A stretch of 37,692 bases of DNA from Motilimonas sp. E26 (GCF_021278025.1 NZ_JAIBHJ010000036.1:1-37692); one strand, 5' to 3'; shown: positions 7,620-16,338, numbered from the stretch's first letter. Notes: generated by a model not told the origin, from the sequence alone. Numbers and translations are program-made.

Positions 7620-9836
7620 TTATTTTTTTATCAACATACGTTCTGTATATACTAAAGCTTGATCTAATGGGACTGGTTTACTGAAATAATAGCCCTGCCC
7701 AAAATTACATTGATTAGCCAATAAGAAGTCGCGCTGTTCGGCGGTTTCTACCCCTTCCGCTACCACCTTTAATTGAAGCTTTTGCGCCATCACCAGAATG
7801 GCTTCGGTGAGCTCTTTATCTTCTTTGTTATCGGGCAAATCCATAATAAAAGCGCGGTCGACTTTGATAGTACTAATTGGCATCAGCTTAAGTTTGCTAA
7901 GTGAAGAGTGGCCAGTGCCAAAGTCATCAACAGAGATACCCAAGCCAAAATCACGTAGGTTTTTCAATGAGCTAACAACCTGCTCAATATTTTCAATGAG
8001 TAGGGTTTCAGTTATCTCAAGGGTAATGCGGTTAGGGGTGGCATGGTATTGATAAATGATTTGCTTCATTCTTGTGGCCAGTTGCGGATCCATAAATTGA
8101 CGAGCTGACACATTAATTGATATTTGGATATGCGGCGGAAAGTTAGGCAGTGCTTTACAGGCAGCTTCTAATACCCAGTAGCCGATTTCGGTAATCAGAT
8201 TGCTTTGCTCCGCGACAGGAATAAAAGCATCGGGGAAGATAAGGCCTTTTTCAGGATGTTGCCAACGGATCAAGGCTTCAAACCCGATCGGTTTGCTGGT
8301 GGTTAAATCCACGATAGGCTGATAAAAAAGCACTAGCTCATCATGCTTGAGCGCCTTATTCAGTTCCAGCTCCACTGATAAGTTTGATTTTACTCGCGCC
8401 TCCATACTGTTGTTGTAAAACATAAAGCGGCGCTTACCCTTTTGTTTTGCATGGGTCATGGCTAAATTAGCATGTTGAATTAATACTTCAGCGCTGTCTC
8501 CGTCTTGTGGCAGTAGGGCAATGCCTGCAGAAATACTAAATTGCATTTGATGGCCATCAATTGAGATAGGTTGGCCTAGTGTCTTTAAGAGTATTTGTAG
8601 CCATATTTCGATGCTTTTTAGACTTGACTGGGGAGGCAAGATAATCGCAAATTCGTCACCACCGGCGCGGGTAATAATGTCTTTTTTACTGCATATGTTA
8701 TGTAACCGATGAGTGACCTCAAGTAACAGCTCATCACCAATTTTATTGCCAAAGGCATCGTTGAGACGCTTGAAATCATCTACCCCTAAGTATACTAGTG
8801 CTGCAATTTGGTGAGATTGCTCAATTTCGTTTTGTTGAGTTAATCGTTGCAGTGTTTTAGCTAGCTCAAGTTGTAACAAAGTACGGTTTTTTAATCCGGT
8901 AAGGTTGTCAAAATAGGCTAACCGAGAGAGCTCCTTGGTCTGCTTCGCAACTTTTTGTGCGAGTCGTAATGGGTAGCTTGCAAGGTTGTAAATAAGAAAA
9001 CTCAGTAGGCTGCTGAGAATAGCTGCGGTAGCCCAAAGTTTAGTTAATATTAAGTGTTGATTGGGATCTTGTTGAGCAAGTTCAAGCCGCCATTGATTAT
9101 CGGCGATGGATAGTTGGGCGCTGGCAAAGATGTCGCCTTGTAAGTCAACATTACCCAAAATTTGTGTGACTGGTTCACCTAAATGTCGCAGAGTGGTTAG
9201 TCTAAATTGAATATGGTGGCTTTCTAGTTGCCGCAGGTTATTGCCATTTAACAGCTGTTTGATGGGGATCACGACGGAGGCGAACCCCCAAAATAAAGAG
9301 CGTCCTTGTGCTTCGATAAAAATAGGGTTGCGACCAATGACAGCATTATAACCTTGCACTAAACGAAATGGGCCCGCTAGGGTTAGCTGTTGTTGTTGAA
9401 TGGCATGTTGGGCTTCTTCTTTTCGCTTATCTTGCTGCAGAATATTATGACCGATGGCTTTCTCATTTCCTTCTAGTGGGTAGATGTACTCGACGGTGCC
9501 ATTAGGGGCGAGCTGTAGGCTGTCGATGCCTTTTATGTGGTTAAATAGATAAGAGGCTTGTTGCTCAAAGTCGATGACCTGGCCTTGATCGTGTTTAATC
9601 TGTTTACTCAGCAAATAAGTGGCACTGAGCGCATGGGTGACCTTTTGGGAAATGATTTCGGCTTGCTGTTTGGCGATAAGGGTTAATGTTATGCGCTGTT
9701 CTTTGCGCCAATCTTGCTGTATTTTTTTAATGCTAATAGCACTAAGTGTAATCAGCATGATAAAACTAAACAGTGCAATAAGTAATGCTGGTCGATTTAA
9801 TGAGAATGCTCGCGGCTTTAGTCGCGGAGAAGACAT
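7620..9836 (-). CDS. Membrane CHASE-GGDEF-EAL protein, probable c-di-GMP phosphodiesterase
   Basis: c-di-GMP turnover protein, 738 aa. The membrane helix at ~16-37 is followed by a periplasmic CHASE-like sensor (about 50-260; motif LQLAPNGTVEYIYPLEGNEKAIGH), a second helix at ~268-288, a GGDEF domain (305-475) and an EAL domain (490-735). GGDEF itself is intact (392-396), but the first metal-binding Asp of the usual D-x-D-x-F-K motif is Gly351 (GVDDFK), and the inhibitory-site Arg of RxxD is missing (SKKD). The EAL side keeps its expected catalytic residues: E520 (EAL), N575, E607, D637-D638, K658, E694 and Q714. I infer phosphodiesterase activity with a weak or regulatory GGDEF. The start at 9836 has AAAGGA seven bases upstream; an in-frame ATG 39 bp further up has none. 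It is divergent from the gene at 10207. Confidence 0.9.
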   Translation of the reverse strand: MSSPRLKPRAFSLNRPALLIALFSFIMLITLSAISIKKIQQDWRKEQRITLTLIAKQQAEIISQKVTHALSATYLLSKQIKHDQGQVIDFEQQASYLFNHIKGIDSLQLAPNGTVEYIYPLEGNEKAIGHNILQQDKRKEEAQHAIQQQQLTLAGPFRLVQGYNAVIGRNPIFIEAQGRSLFWGFASVVIPIKQLLNGNNLRQLESHHIQFRLTTLRHLGEPVTQILGNVDLQGDIFASAQLSIADNQWRLELAQQDPNQHLILTKLWATAAILSSLLSFLIYNLASYPLRLAQKVAKQTKELSRLAYFDNLTGLKNRTLLQLELAKTLQRLTQQNEIEQSHQIAALVYLGVDDFKRLNDAFGNKIGDELLLEVTHRLHNICSKKDIITRAGGDEFAIILPPQSSLKSIEIWLQILLKTLGQPISIDGHQMQFSISAGIALLPQDGDSAEVLIQHANLAMTHAKQKGKRRFMFYNNSMEARVKSNLSVELELNKALKHDELVLFYQPIVDLTTSKPIGFEALIRWQHPEKGLIFPDAFIPVAEQSNLITEIGYWVLEAACKALPNFPPHIQISINVSARQFMDPQLATRMKQIIYQYHATPNRITLEITETLLIENIEQVVSSLKNLRDFGLGISVDDFGTGHSSLSKLKLMPISTIKVDRAFIMDLPDNKEDKELTEAILVMAQKLQLKVVAEGVETAEQRDFLLANQCNFGQGYYFSKPVPLDQALVYTERMLIKK

Positions 9837-10206
9837 TGGTAATCCTTTAAATGTACTCTGGAGAGTATAGAGCATGAATTTGAAAGCAGAGTACTTGTTA
9901 ACATTAAGTTACATCTTTGGTAAAGGGCCCAAATAGTAATTTGTGCTAAAACCAATAAAAAAACTCTATTTTTTAAGTGTTTTACTCATTGTTTACCAAA
10001 GCATAATTGTATTTCCACATTAGTGGTGATGCGTTATAGAGGGTACTTTTAGTGCTTTTTTAGTTTAATGATGAGACTGACTTTTGTTGGCTGTTGTTTT
10101 TGTGATCTCTCCAGTTATTTAGTGTTGCCTAACAGGTATTTTTTTGACTTTTTGTTAAAGTGTACCTTCTGTGATTCAATCGCCCTGCTGTTAGGAATAT
10201 AGCTAC
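9837..10206. other. Divergent intergenic region between two GGDEF-EAL genes, with a 10-bp inverted repeat pair
   Basis: This AT-rich 370-bp gap must hold both promoters. It contains a perfect 10-bp inverted repeat, CTTTGGTAAA at 9915-9924 and TTTACCAAAG at 9992-10001, with 67 bp between the arms. Spaced so far apart, the arms look more like paired binding sites than a hairpin. A TTGACT at about 10145 could be a -35 for the rightward gene, but no convincing -10 follows at the right distance. No small ORF with a ribosome site was seen. Confidence 0.5.
9854..9867. promoter_or_regulatory. 14-bp inverted repeat in the leader of the CHASE-GGDEF-EAL gene
   Basis: TACTCTGGAGAGTA is a perfect 6-bp inverted repeat around GG, lying 18 bp upstream of the chosen start of the minus-strand gene. 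A related half, CAGAGTACTT, occurs about 20 bp further upstream. It could be an operator or a small hairpin in the 5' leader. The binding protein is not known. Confidence 0.35.
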
Positions 10207-12591
10207 ATGACGGATGTTGTAAATACAAGTACTCAACCTGAGCTCATGGCTCAGCTTCAACATGATTTCGGTCAGAATATCGTGTTTTATTTGGATCAAA
10301 AGGGCGGGGTGATTTATTTAAATGCAACAGCGAAGCAGCAGTTGAGTGAGGCAACGTCGGTTGTAGAATTTTTACCGCATTTTAAAACTAGTATTGAATG
10401 GGTCAGTTTTTGGAATCAGGTGCGCTCTAAGGGGTCACTTGATATTTGTTATGAAATGCAGTTACGCGATGGCTTGAGTAACTTGCAGATTCACTGCCGC
10501 TTTGTTGATGAAACGAATGGCATTTTTTGTGAAGCGAACACCTTACCCATCGCCTCTCAAGAATTAGCTCAATTAAGTTTATATAAGCGTATTGTGGCTT
10601 CTTCTACTGATTTAGTGGCTTACGTTAATCAAAGTTTAAGTCTTGAGTTAGTTAACCCAAGCTTTGCCCGTTTTTTTGGCTTGGCTGATTTCGATGAAGG
10701 GCAACCTGTTGCAGAAGTATTTGATTTTCAAGTGTTTGACGATCATATTCTGCCGCGCTTACAGTTATGCCTGAAAGGCTCTATTTGCACTCACCAATTT
10801 TGGGTGTCTAGTTTAAAGGGTCGACGTTGTTTAGAGATTAATTATACCCCATTTACTTTATCGTCTGGTCAAATCTGTGGTGTGGTGCTGGATGCGCGAG
10901 ACATTACCGAGCGTGTATTGGCCGAGCAAGCGCGTGCGTTAGCAAGTAAAGTGTTCGAGAACGCCGCAGAAGCGATTTTGATTGAAGATAGTAAGCAACG
11001 GATCGTCTCGGTTAATCAAGCTTTTTGCCAAATTACTGGGTATCAACGTAATGAAGTGGTGGGGCGCACAGGTTTGCTGTTGAGCTCACCGAAAAACGAC
11101 CCTGTGGTGCTGCGGAAAATGTGGCGAGAATTGAACCGAGATGGCGTATGGCGCGGTGAAATATGGGGCCAACGTAAGGATGGCAGTGAGTTTCCCGGTT
11201 GGTTGTCTATTGCGGCGATCCGTGATGGTGACCGTGACAGGGTGACCAAATACGTGTCGTTGTTTTCTGATTTAACCCATAAAAAGCGCAGTGAAGAGCG
11301 CATTTGGCGTCAAGCTAACTTTGATTCTTTAACGGGGATTGCTAACCGCCAACGGTTTGAAGTAAGCCTTGAAAAGGCGATGTCCAGCCAGCAAGCAGGC
11401 GTGCTACTGTTTTTAGAGTTTGACACATTTAAGGCAACTAACGACCGCTATGGCCACTCAGTGGGTGACCAATTACTGCAAGACATAGCATTGCGTTTAT
11501 TGGCTTGCGTGCAACCTAACGACATGTGTGCACGTTTTGGTGGGGCGGAGTTTGCAATCTTATTGTCAGAGCCTGAAAGTATTTCTCAGCAAACCAAAAT
11601 TTGTATTGAGCTACTTGAGCGCTTGTCTGAAGAGTTTGTGGTTGATAATAAAAATTTATTTTTAAGCTGCCATATCGGTATCGCCCAAGCTTATTCTGAT
11701 GCACTTACAGCCAGTGAGCTGATCGATAAGGCTTATATGGCAATGAATCAAGCCAAAGTACAGAAACACTCGCGTTTTCTTCGTTACAGTGCCGAGCTGG
11801 AGTGTAATAGCCAGCTTAAATTGAGTTTTGAAAATGAATTACGCCGCGGCTTAAAACAGCAAGAATTTGAACTTGCGTTTCAGCCGATCTTATCGATGCA
11901 ATCACAACATATCATTGCTACCGAAGTGCTGATGCGCTGGCGTCACCCTGAAAAAGGCATTATTAATGCCAATGATTTTCTTGCTGCGGTGGAGGATGCT
12001 GATATGTTGAATCCTCTAAATGAATGGATGTGTCAACAAGCTATTGCGCAATATCATCAATGGCAGCTAGAAGGACGACAGCTCGGTCGCCTAGCTTTGA
12101 ATATTGCTCATCTACAGCTGCAAGACTTAGGCTTTTTCCACTTTTTGCGATCATTAATGGTTGAGTACCAAATTGCACCAGAACAGCTCATTCTTGAAGT
12201 AACTGAGCAGTTTATTGTCAACTCGAGTCATGAGGTGATCGCTCAGTTTAAGCGCTTGCAGGAGCAAGGGCTGCTGCTGGCTCTTGATGACTTTGGTCGG
12301 GGTTATGCGTCTTTGCATTATTTAAAACAATTCCCGCTGAATATTCTTAAATTAGAGCGGGTGTTTATTAAAGATATAGAAACTTCAGAAGTCGACTTGT
12401 TGCTGGCTGAAAGTAGCATTCAGTTAGCTAGCAAGTTGGGGTTAACCGTGGTGGCGGAAGGGGTTGAAACCCAGTCACATTATGACCTATTAACTAAATT
12501 GGGCTGTGATTGGATGCAAGGCTATTTTATTAGTCCGCCCTTACCGTTAACAGAGTTTAACTCGTGGCATACGGGCTATGTGAACGATTAA
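10207..12591 (+). CDS. Cytosolic PAS-GGDEF-EAL protein with degenerate GGAEF; probable c-di-GMP phosphodiesterase
   Basis: c-di-GMP protein without membrane segments, 794 aa. It has a weak PAS-like region (about 10-115), a second PAS (~120-235, ending in the typical DARDITERV), a third clear PAS (~245-360; FENAAEAILIEDSKQRIVSVNQAF, then LFSDLTHKKRSEE), GGDEF (~365-530) and EAL (~540-785). The GGDEF signature is GGAEF (445-449) and the first metal Asp is Glu404 (LEFDTFK), so cyclase activity is unlikely. The EAL domain has EVL (573-575), N632, E664, D694-D695, K715, E751 and Q771, all needed for hydrolysis. I infer a PAS-controlled phosphodiesterase. AGGA lies ten bases before the ATG. It is divergent from the membrane GGDEF-EAL gene and ends in the terminator region of the convergent HDOD gene. 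Confidence 0.9.
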   Translation: MTDVVNTSTQPELMAQLQHDFGQNIVFYLDQKGGVIYLNATAKQQLSEATSVVEFLPHFKTSIEWVSFWNQVRSKGSLDICYEMQLRDGLSNLQIHCRFVDETNGIFCEANTLPIASQELAQLSLYKRIVASSTDLVAYVNQSLSLELVNPSFARFFGLADFDEGQPVAEVFDFQVFDDHILPRLQLCLKGSICTHQFWVSSLKGRRCLEINYTPFTLSSGQICGVVLDARDITERVLAEQARALASKVFENAAEAILIEDSKQRIVSVNQAFCQITGYQRNEVVGRTGLLLSSPKNDPVVLRKMWRELNRDGVWRGEIWGQRKDGSEFPGWLSIAAIRDGDRDRVTKYVSLFSDLTHKKRSEERIWRQANFDSLTGIANRQRFEVSLEKAMSSQQAGVLLFLEFDTFKATNDRYGHSVGDQLLQDIALRLLACVQPNDMCARFGGAEFAILLSEPESISQQTKICIELLERLSEEFVVDNKNLFLSCHIGIAQAYSDALTASELIDKAYMAMNQAKVQKHSRFLRYSAELECNSQLKLSFENELRRGLKQQEFELAFQPILSMQSQHIIATEVLMRWRHPEKGIINANDFLAAVEDADMLNPLNEWMCQQAIAQYHQWQLEGRQLGRLALNIAHLQLQDLGFFHFLRSLMVEYQIAPEQLILEVTEQFIVNSSHEVIAQFKRLQEQGLLLALDDFGRGYASLHYLKQFPLNILKLERVFIKDIETSEVDLLLAESSIQLASKLGLTVVAEGVETQSHYDLLTKLGCDWMQGYFISPPLPLTEFNSWHTGYVND

Positions 12592-12615
12592 AAAAGCGGA
12601 GGTGGTGGCCTCCGC
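12590..12615 (-). terminator. Rho-independent terminator of the first HDOD gene (minus strand)
   Basis: GCGGAGG (12596-12602) pairs with CCTCCGC (12609-12615) around a 6-base loop, and a run of A at 12590-12595 becomes a U-tract on the minus strand. On the plus strand there is no U-tract. The element overlaps the last base pairs and stop codon of the convergent PAS-GGDEF-EAL gene. Confidence 0.8.
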
Positions 12616-12695
12616 AAAAGAATTTTGATAGTGGTAACTAATGTGAACCGAGCCGCGGTTAAACGTTAACTGAGTTGAGCGTCGTCGAGAGTAAC

Positions 12696-13523
12696 TTAGT
12701 TGAGTAAATCGCTCAGCGCTTTACTCTCTTCTAGCATGGCTTCTTTGGCATTTAAGATATTGCTTAAAGATAGCTCTAGGCGGATCGCTAACGCTTTGTT
12801 GTAGTGTTTTTCAATTTCTTCTTCACTCCAATCTTGTTGCCAAGCATGGTTGAAGAAACTGGCCATGCAAATAAACCCAGCATCTTCATTAAATGTTTCT
12901 GCGCTTAAAGGGGTCAATTGATCTTCGATGGCATGAACAAAGCTATCGGAAAACTTCCAGCGTTTAGCAAGCTCGGCACCGACCTCTGCATAGTTAAAAC
13001 CAAGTACTTGTGCTTCTGCTTCTTCGCGGCTTAAACCTTGCTCTATTTTAGCGGACATACGCTGTTCGTCTTCTTCGGTGTCGGCAATTAAAATAATCAG
13101 CTCGCCTAAATTATGTAACATGGCGCAAGTGAAGGCAGTATCCGGTGCGTGGCTGGTTTGCTTTGCAAGAGATTTACTGATGCTGGCAACGCGAAAGGTG
13201 TTACCCCAAAATGCCTTTTGATCGAAGTTATCAAAATGTTTAAATGAGGATGAGATACCTGAGGCCATGACCAAAGTACGCACAGTGTTAAAGCCAAGGC
13301 GGATCACGGCATCTTCAATACTGGTGACATCTTTACCACGACTAAAATGAGCTGAGTTGACTAAGCGTAATACTTTGGCACTTATTACTGGGTCTAAGGC
13401 TATTTTATTTGCGATTCCGACAATATCGGCATCGTCATTGTTAAATGTTTGTATTAATTCCTGTACGACTTTGGGAATGGTGGGCAATTTATCTAGCTTG
13501 CTAAACAGTATTTGAATATCCAT
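12696..13523 (-). CDS. HDOD-domain protein (first of two paralogues)
   Basis: Single-domain HDOD protein of 275 aa. HDOD proteins are HD-GYP relatives that usually lack phosphodiesterase residues and act in signalling, often next to c-di-GMP or two-component genes. Seen here: LPTIPKVVQELIQTF (start of the domain), DPVISAKVLRLVNSAHFSRGK, VTSIEDAVIRLGFNTVRTLV, and FTCAMLHNLGELI near residue 130. The HD pair is replaced (HN), as in the family, so it is probably not an enzyme. GAGG lies five bases before the ATG. It shares domain, length and most motifs with the gene at 16404-17231. A perfect CRP-like site lies 118 bp upstream, with a plausible promoter (TTCAAC, 16 bp, TATATT). Confidence 0.88.
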   Translation of the reverse strand: MDIQILFSKLDKLPTIPKVVQELIQTFNNDDADIVGIANKIALDPVISAKVLRLVNSAHFSRGKDVTSIEDAVIRLGFNTVRTLVMASGISSSFKHFDNFDQKAFWGNTFRVASISKSLAKQTSHAPDTAFTCAMLHNLGELIILIADTEEDEQRMSAKIEQGLSREEAEAQVLGFNYAEVGAELAKRWKFSDSFVHAIEDQLTPLSAETFNEDAGFICMASFFNHAWQQDWSEEEIEKHYNKALAIRLELSLSNILNAKEAMLEESKALSDLLN

Positions 13524-13640
13524 ATAAGCCTCTGATAGACAATGAAGAAAACTGAATATAGTACATATTTAGCAGTGTTGAACTATTTGCGCAAAATTGG
13601 CGCTTTAATTAATGTGTTAAGTTGTTTTATTCTTGGCTTT

Positions 13641-13656
13641 TGTGAGAACGTTCACA
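13641..13656 (-). promoter_or_regulatory. CRP-type binding site upstream of the first HDOD gene
   Basis: TGTGA-GAACGT-TCACA is a perfect match to the CRP consensus TGTGA-N6-TCACA. It sits between the end of the GNAT/peptidase gene and the start of the HDOD gene on the minus strand. Using the TATATT at 13555-13560 as the -10, the site is centred near -100, further than the commonest activating positions but within the range reported for CRP. Confidence 0.65.
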
Positions 13657-13676
13657 ACTGATAATACCTAGTCAGC

Positions 13677-14768
13677 TCAATGTTTTGGCTTAATGACAAC
13701 ATAAGAAATTTGCTTTTGCTTGCCGTATTTCACCATATTCGTGAGCTCGGATTGGCTAATGGGAACATAGGCAGAGTTGATGATGTCGCGTTGTTGCTCG
13801 ACATTCGGATCATGGAAAAAAAAGTATTGCTCATTCATACCGCTGAGCACGATCCAATGGGGACCTTTTTCGCCATTAAAACGATAAGTGCTAATTAGCA
13901 TTAACACGCAGTAACCAGATTGAATCCAATGGCGCAATTGCTCAAGTGTGGGCGATTGAGTTTGCGTTGCAATATTGAGTGCGGTTAGTTGCTGGCTAAA
14001 GTCTTGATGTACTAATTCAATCACGGCTTTTTTATTTACATCGCGCACCCCATCGATAAAGGGGATTGAGGCCGATTGACTAAATAGTTCCACCCCAAAA
14101 CCTCGTCGATTAGCTGCAAGGGCTAAGCCTTGCGCGCTGCATCCGCCATGGCCACTGGTCATGAAAACGGTTGTCGCCTCACGCCAGATTTTAACTTCGT
14201 CTAAGCGGTTAGGTTGATAACTGCTATCTAAATAGGCAAAACTCATTAATAAACAGGAAGGGCCGCAAGTGAATGGTAGTGTTTGCACATACAAAGGCAT
14301 GGTTAATACGCTACTCGGCCCAGGCGGATCGAGTCGTTTATGCATACGTAGACCATCAGCTAAATCATCATAATAATGCACTAAGGTTTTAAGTACCTTG
14401 TAGCCCATTTTTTGGTAAAGATTTTTTGCCGCTATATTGTCATTACGCACCTCTAGGCGTAATGTGATGAAACCTCGTTCAATGGCTTCTTGCTCGCATT
14501 GCTGAACCATTTTGTAGGCTAAGTTTTGCCCTCTAAAAGTACTGGCGACCGCGACAGAATAGAGTCGCGCGAGCTGAGTGCCACGGTTAAATAACACTAG
14601 CCCGTAGCCTGCAATTTGCTGTTCGATTTCGACCACTAGAAAGTAAGCCAATGGCGAGGTAATAAAGCGTTTCATTTGACGAGCACTAATGCGATCGCCG
14701 GGAAATGCCGCTAGCTCTAGTTGGTTAAGTGATGCTAAATCATTAGGAGTAGCTGCGCGCAGTAGCAT
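13677..14768 (-). CDS. GNAT acetyltransferase fused to a C39-like cysteine peptidase
   Basis: Two-domain cytosolic enzyme of 363 aa. Residues ~1-145 are a RimI-type GNAT N-acetyltransferase (LYSVAVASTFRGQNLAYKMV, an acetyl-CoA-binding motif, then LEVRNDNIAAKNLYQKMGY). Residues ~155-363 are a C39-like/DUF3335-type papain-fold peptidase with Cys168 in LPFTCGPSCLLM, His304 in GPHWIVLSG and Asp320 in FHDPN, so the catalytic triad appears complete. There is no membrane segment or ABC exporter, unlike bacteriocin C39 peptidases. The start at 14768 is the first ATG; the longer frame needs a TTG. The neighbouring RimK-like ligase is divergent with a 73-bp gap. The same pairing is known from other proteobacteria. 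I infer that it acts on peptides or protein ends made by the ligase; the substrate is unknown. Confidence 0.87.
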   Translation of the reverse strand: MLLRAATPNDLASLNQLELAAFPGDRISARQMKRFITSPLAYFLVVEIEQQIAGYGLVLFNRGTQLARLYSVAVASTFRGQNLAYKMVQQCEQEAIERGFITLRLEVRNDNIAAKNLYQKMGYKVLKTLVHYYDDLADGLRMHKRLDPPGPSSVLTMPLYVQTLPFTCGPSCLLMSFAYLDSSYQPNRLDEVKIWREATTVFMTSGHGGCSAQGLALAANRRGFGVELFSQSASIPFIDGVRDVNKKAVIELVHQDFSQQLTALNIATQTQSPTLEQLRHWIQSGYCVLMLISTYRFNGEKGPHWIVLSGMNEQYFFFHDPNVEQQRDIINSAYVPISQSELTNMVKYGKQKQISYVVIKPKH

Positions 14769-14841
14769 GGTGAGTCTCGAGGATGAGCAACAATATAGTA
14801 GCAATTTAATCCTTTACCCTGATAAGAGGCAATCACTTTTT

Positions 14842-16293
14842 ATGGCGCGTTTTTTAATTGTAACTGATGAAGCTGGCGATTGGCGTCCTTACTTACCCAG
14901 TGAAAATATGGTGTCGGTAAACGACTATTTGGATATGGGCGCGTATGCTGATAGCAGTGCTACCCAAGTTATTAACTTATGTCGCAGTTATGACTATTTG
15001 AGCAGTGGTTATTATTGTTCGCTGATGGCAGAGGCGCGTGGCCACCGAGTGCTGCCTAGGGTAATGACAATTAATGATCTCTCGCAAGATCGATTTTTCA
15101 GTTTGCCGCAAACGGGCTTGGATAAACTACCTGCTGATGTGGCAGTGTTAAGTTTCAAAATCTATTTCGGCCACACTGATATCCCCGCACTGGAAAAAAT
15201 GTGTCGTAAGATTTTTGAGCGCTTTACCGTGCCGGTTTTGGATATGAAGCTCCAGAAAGTGGCGGGTAAATGGCAAATTGAAAAAGTAGAGCCTTTTGCT
15301 TATCAAGATCTCAACGATAATGAGCAGGATTCTTTTGCTAAGTATTTAGAAGTTTTTTCGCAAAAAGTTTGGCGTATGCCTAAGCCTTCTAAGCGCTATC
15401 GCTACGAAATGGCGATGCTGGTGGATGAGCAAGAAAAGATGCCGCCATCGGATAAAGGCGCGCTAAAACGTTTTGTCAAAGCGGCAAATAGAATTGGCAT
15501 GGATCTAAAGCTTATCGGCCCTAATGATATGGCAACGTTGGGTGAGTATGATGGCTTATTCATTCGCTCGACCACCAATATCAGCAATTTCACTTATCGT
15601 TTTGCTAAAGCAGCGGAAAAAATGGGCTTAGTCGTGATGGATGATACTGAATCTATTATGAAATGCACCAATAAAGTGTTTCTTACCGAGTTACTCAACC
15701 ATAATAAAGTGCCGATGCCCAAAAGCATGATAGTTAAAGCGTCTGACCCTGACTGGGCCGATAACCTGATTGCAACGATTGGACTGCCGGTGGTGCTTAA
15801 AGTACCAGATGGTGCGTTTTCATTGGGGGTGGTGAAGGTAAAAAGTCGCGAGTCGCTACTCGAGCAAGCCGAGATTATTTTTAGCCATAGTGCACTAATT
15901 TTGGCGCAAGAGTTTTTGCCGACCGATTTTGATTGGCGTATCGGTATTTTAAATCGTCAGCCGATTTTTGCTTGTCGTTATTATATGAGTCGTGGTCATT
16001 GGCAAATTTACCAACACCACCAAAGTGGACGAGTTAGCAGTGGTAGCTTTGATACCTTAGATTTAAAAATGGTGCCTAAATCGGTCGTTGATGCCGCGCT
16101 TAAGGCGGCGAACTTGATTGGTGATGGTTTTTATGGCGTTGACCTAAAAGAGGTTGATGGTAAAGCTTGTATTATTGAAGTGAATGATAACCCGAGTGTT
16201 GATCATGGCGTGGAAGACTTATTCTTAGGTGATTTACTGTACGATCGGATCATGACTGAGTTTTTAAGACGGATTCAATTACGCGGTTTCTAA
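14842..16293 (+). CDS. RimK-family ATP-grasp ligase with an N-terminal RimK-like extension
   Basis: ATP-grasp amide-bond ligase of 483 aa, longer than E. coli RimK (about 300 aa) because of a roughly 190-residue N-terminal domain of the type found in RimK-like ATP-grasp proteins (MARFLIVTDE, RSYDYLSSGYYCSLMAEARGH). The ATP-grasp core runs from about 195: MKCTNKVFLTELL (267 on), LPVVLKVPDGAFSLGVVKV (315-333), LAQEFLPTDFDWRIGIL, and the Mg-ATP residues D434 (GVDLKE), E446 and N448 (IIEVNDNPS). It probably joins amino acids, such as glutamate, to a peptide or protein; the acceptor is unknown. ATG 14842 is used because AGAGG lies 12 bases upstream and the frame further up is antisense to the GNAT gene. 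It ends at a strong terminator. Confidence 0.88.
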   Translation: MARFLIVTDEAGDWRPYLPSENMVSVNDYLDMGAYADSSATQVINLCRSYDYLSSGYYCSLMAEARGHRVLPRVMTINDLSQDRFFSLPQTGLDKLPADVAVLSFKIYFGHTDIPALEKMCRKIFERFTVPVLDMKLQKVAGKWQIEKVEPFAYQDLNDNEQDSFAKYLEVFSQKVWRMPKPSKRYRYEMAMLVDEQEKMPPSDKGALKRFVKAANRIGMDLKLIGPNDMATLGEYDGLFIRSTTNISNFTYRFAKAAEKMGLVVMDDTESIMKCTNKVFLTELLNHNKVPMPKSMIVKASDPDWADNLIATIGLPVVLKVPDGAFSLGVVKVKSRESLLEQAEIIFSHSALILAQEFLPTDFDWRIGILNRQPIFACRYYMSRGHWQIYQHHQSGRVSSGSFDTLDLKMVPKSVVDAALKAANLIGDGFYGVDLKEVDGKACIIEVNDNPSVDHGVEDLFLGDLLYDRIMTEFLRRIQLRGF

Positions 16294-16313
16294 CCGTCGT
16301 TTTTAACTCCCTG

Positions 16314-16338
16314 CGCCAGTGCTTCACTGGCGTTTTCT
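16314..16338 (+). terminator. Rho-independent terminator of the RimK-like gene
   Basis: CGCCAGTG (16314-16321) and CACTGGCG (16325-16332) form a perfect 8-bp stem with a CTT loop, followed by TTTTCTTCCTT. It lies 20 bp after the stop codon on the plus strand. Confidence 0.9.
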
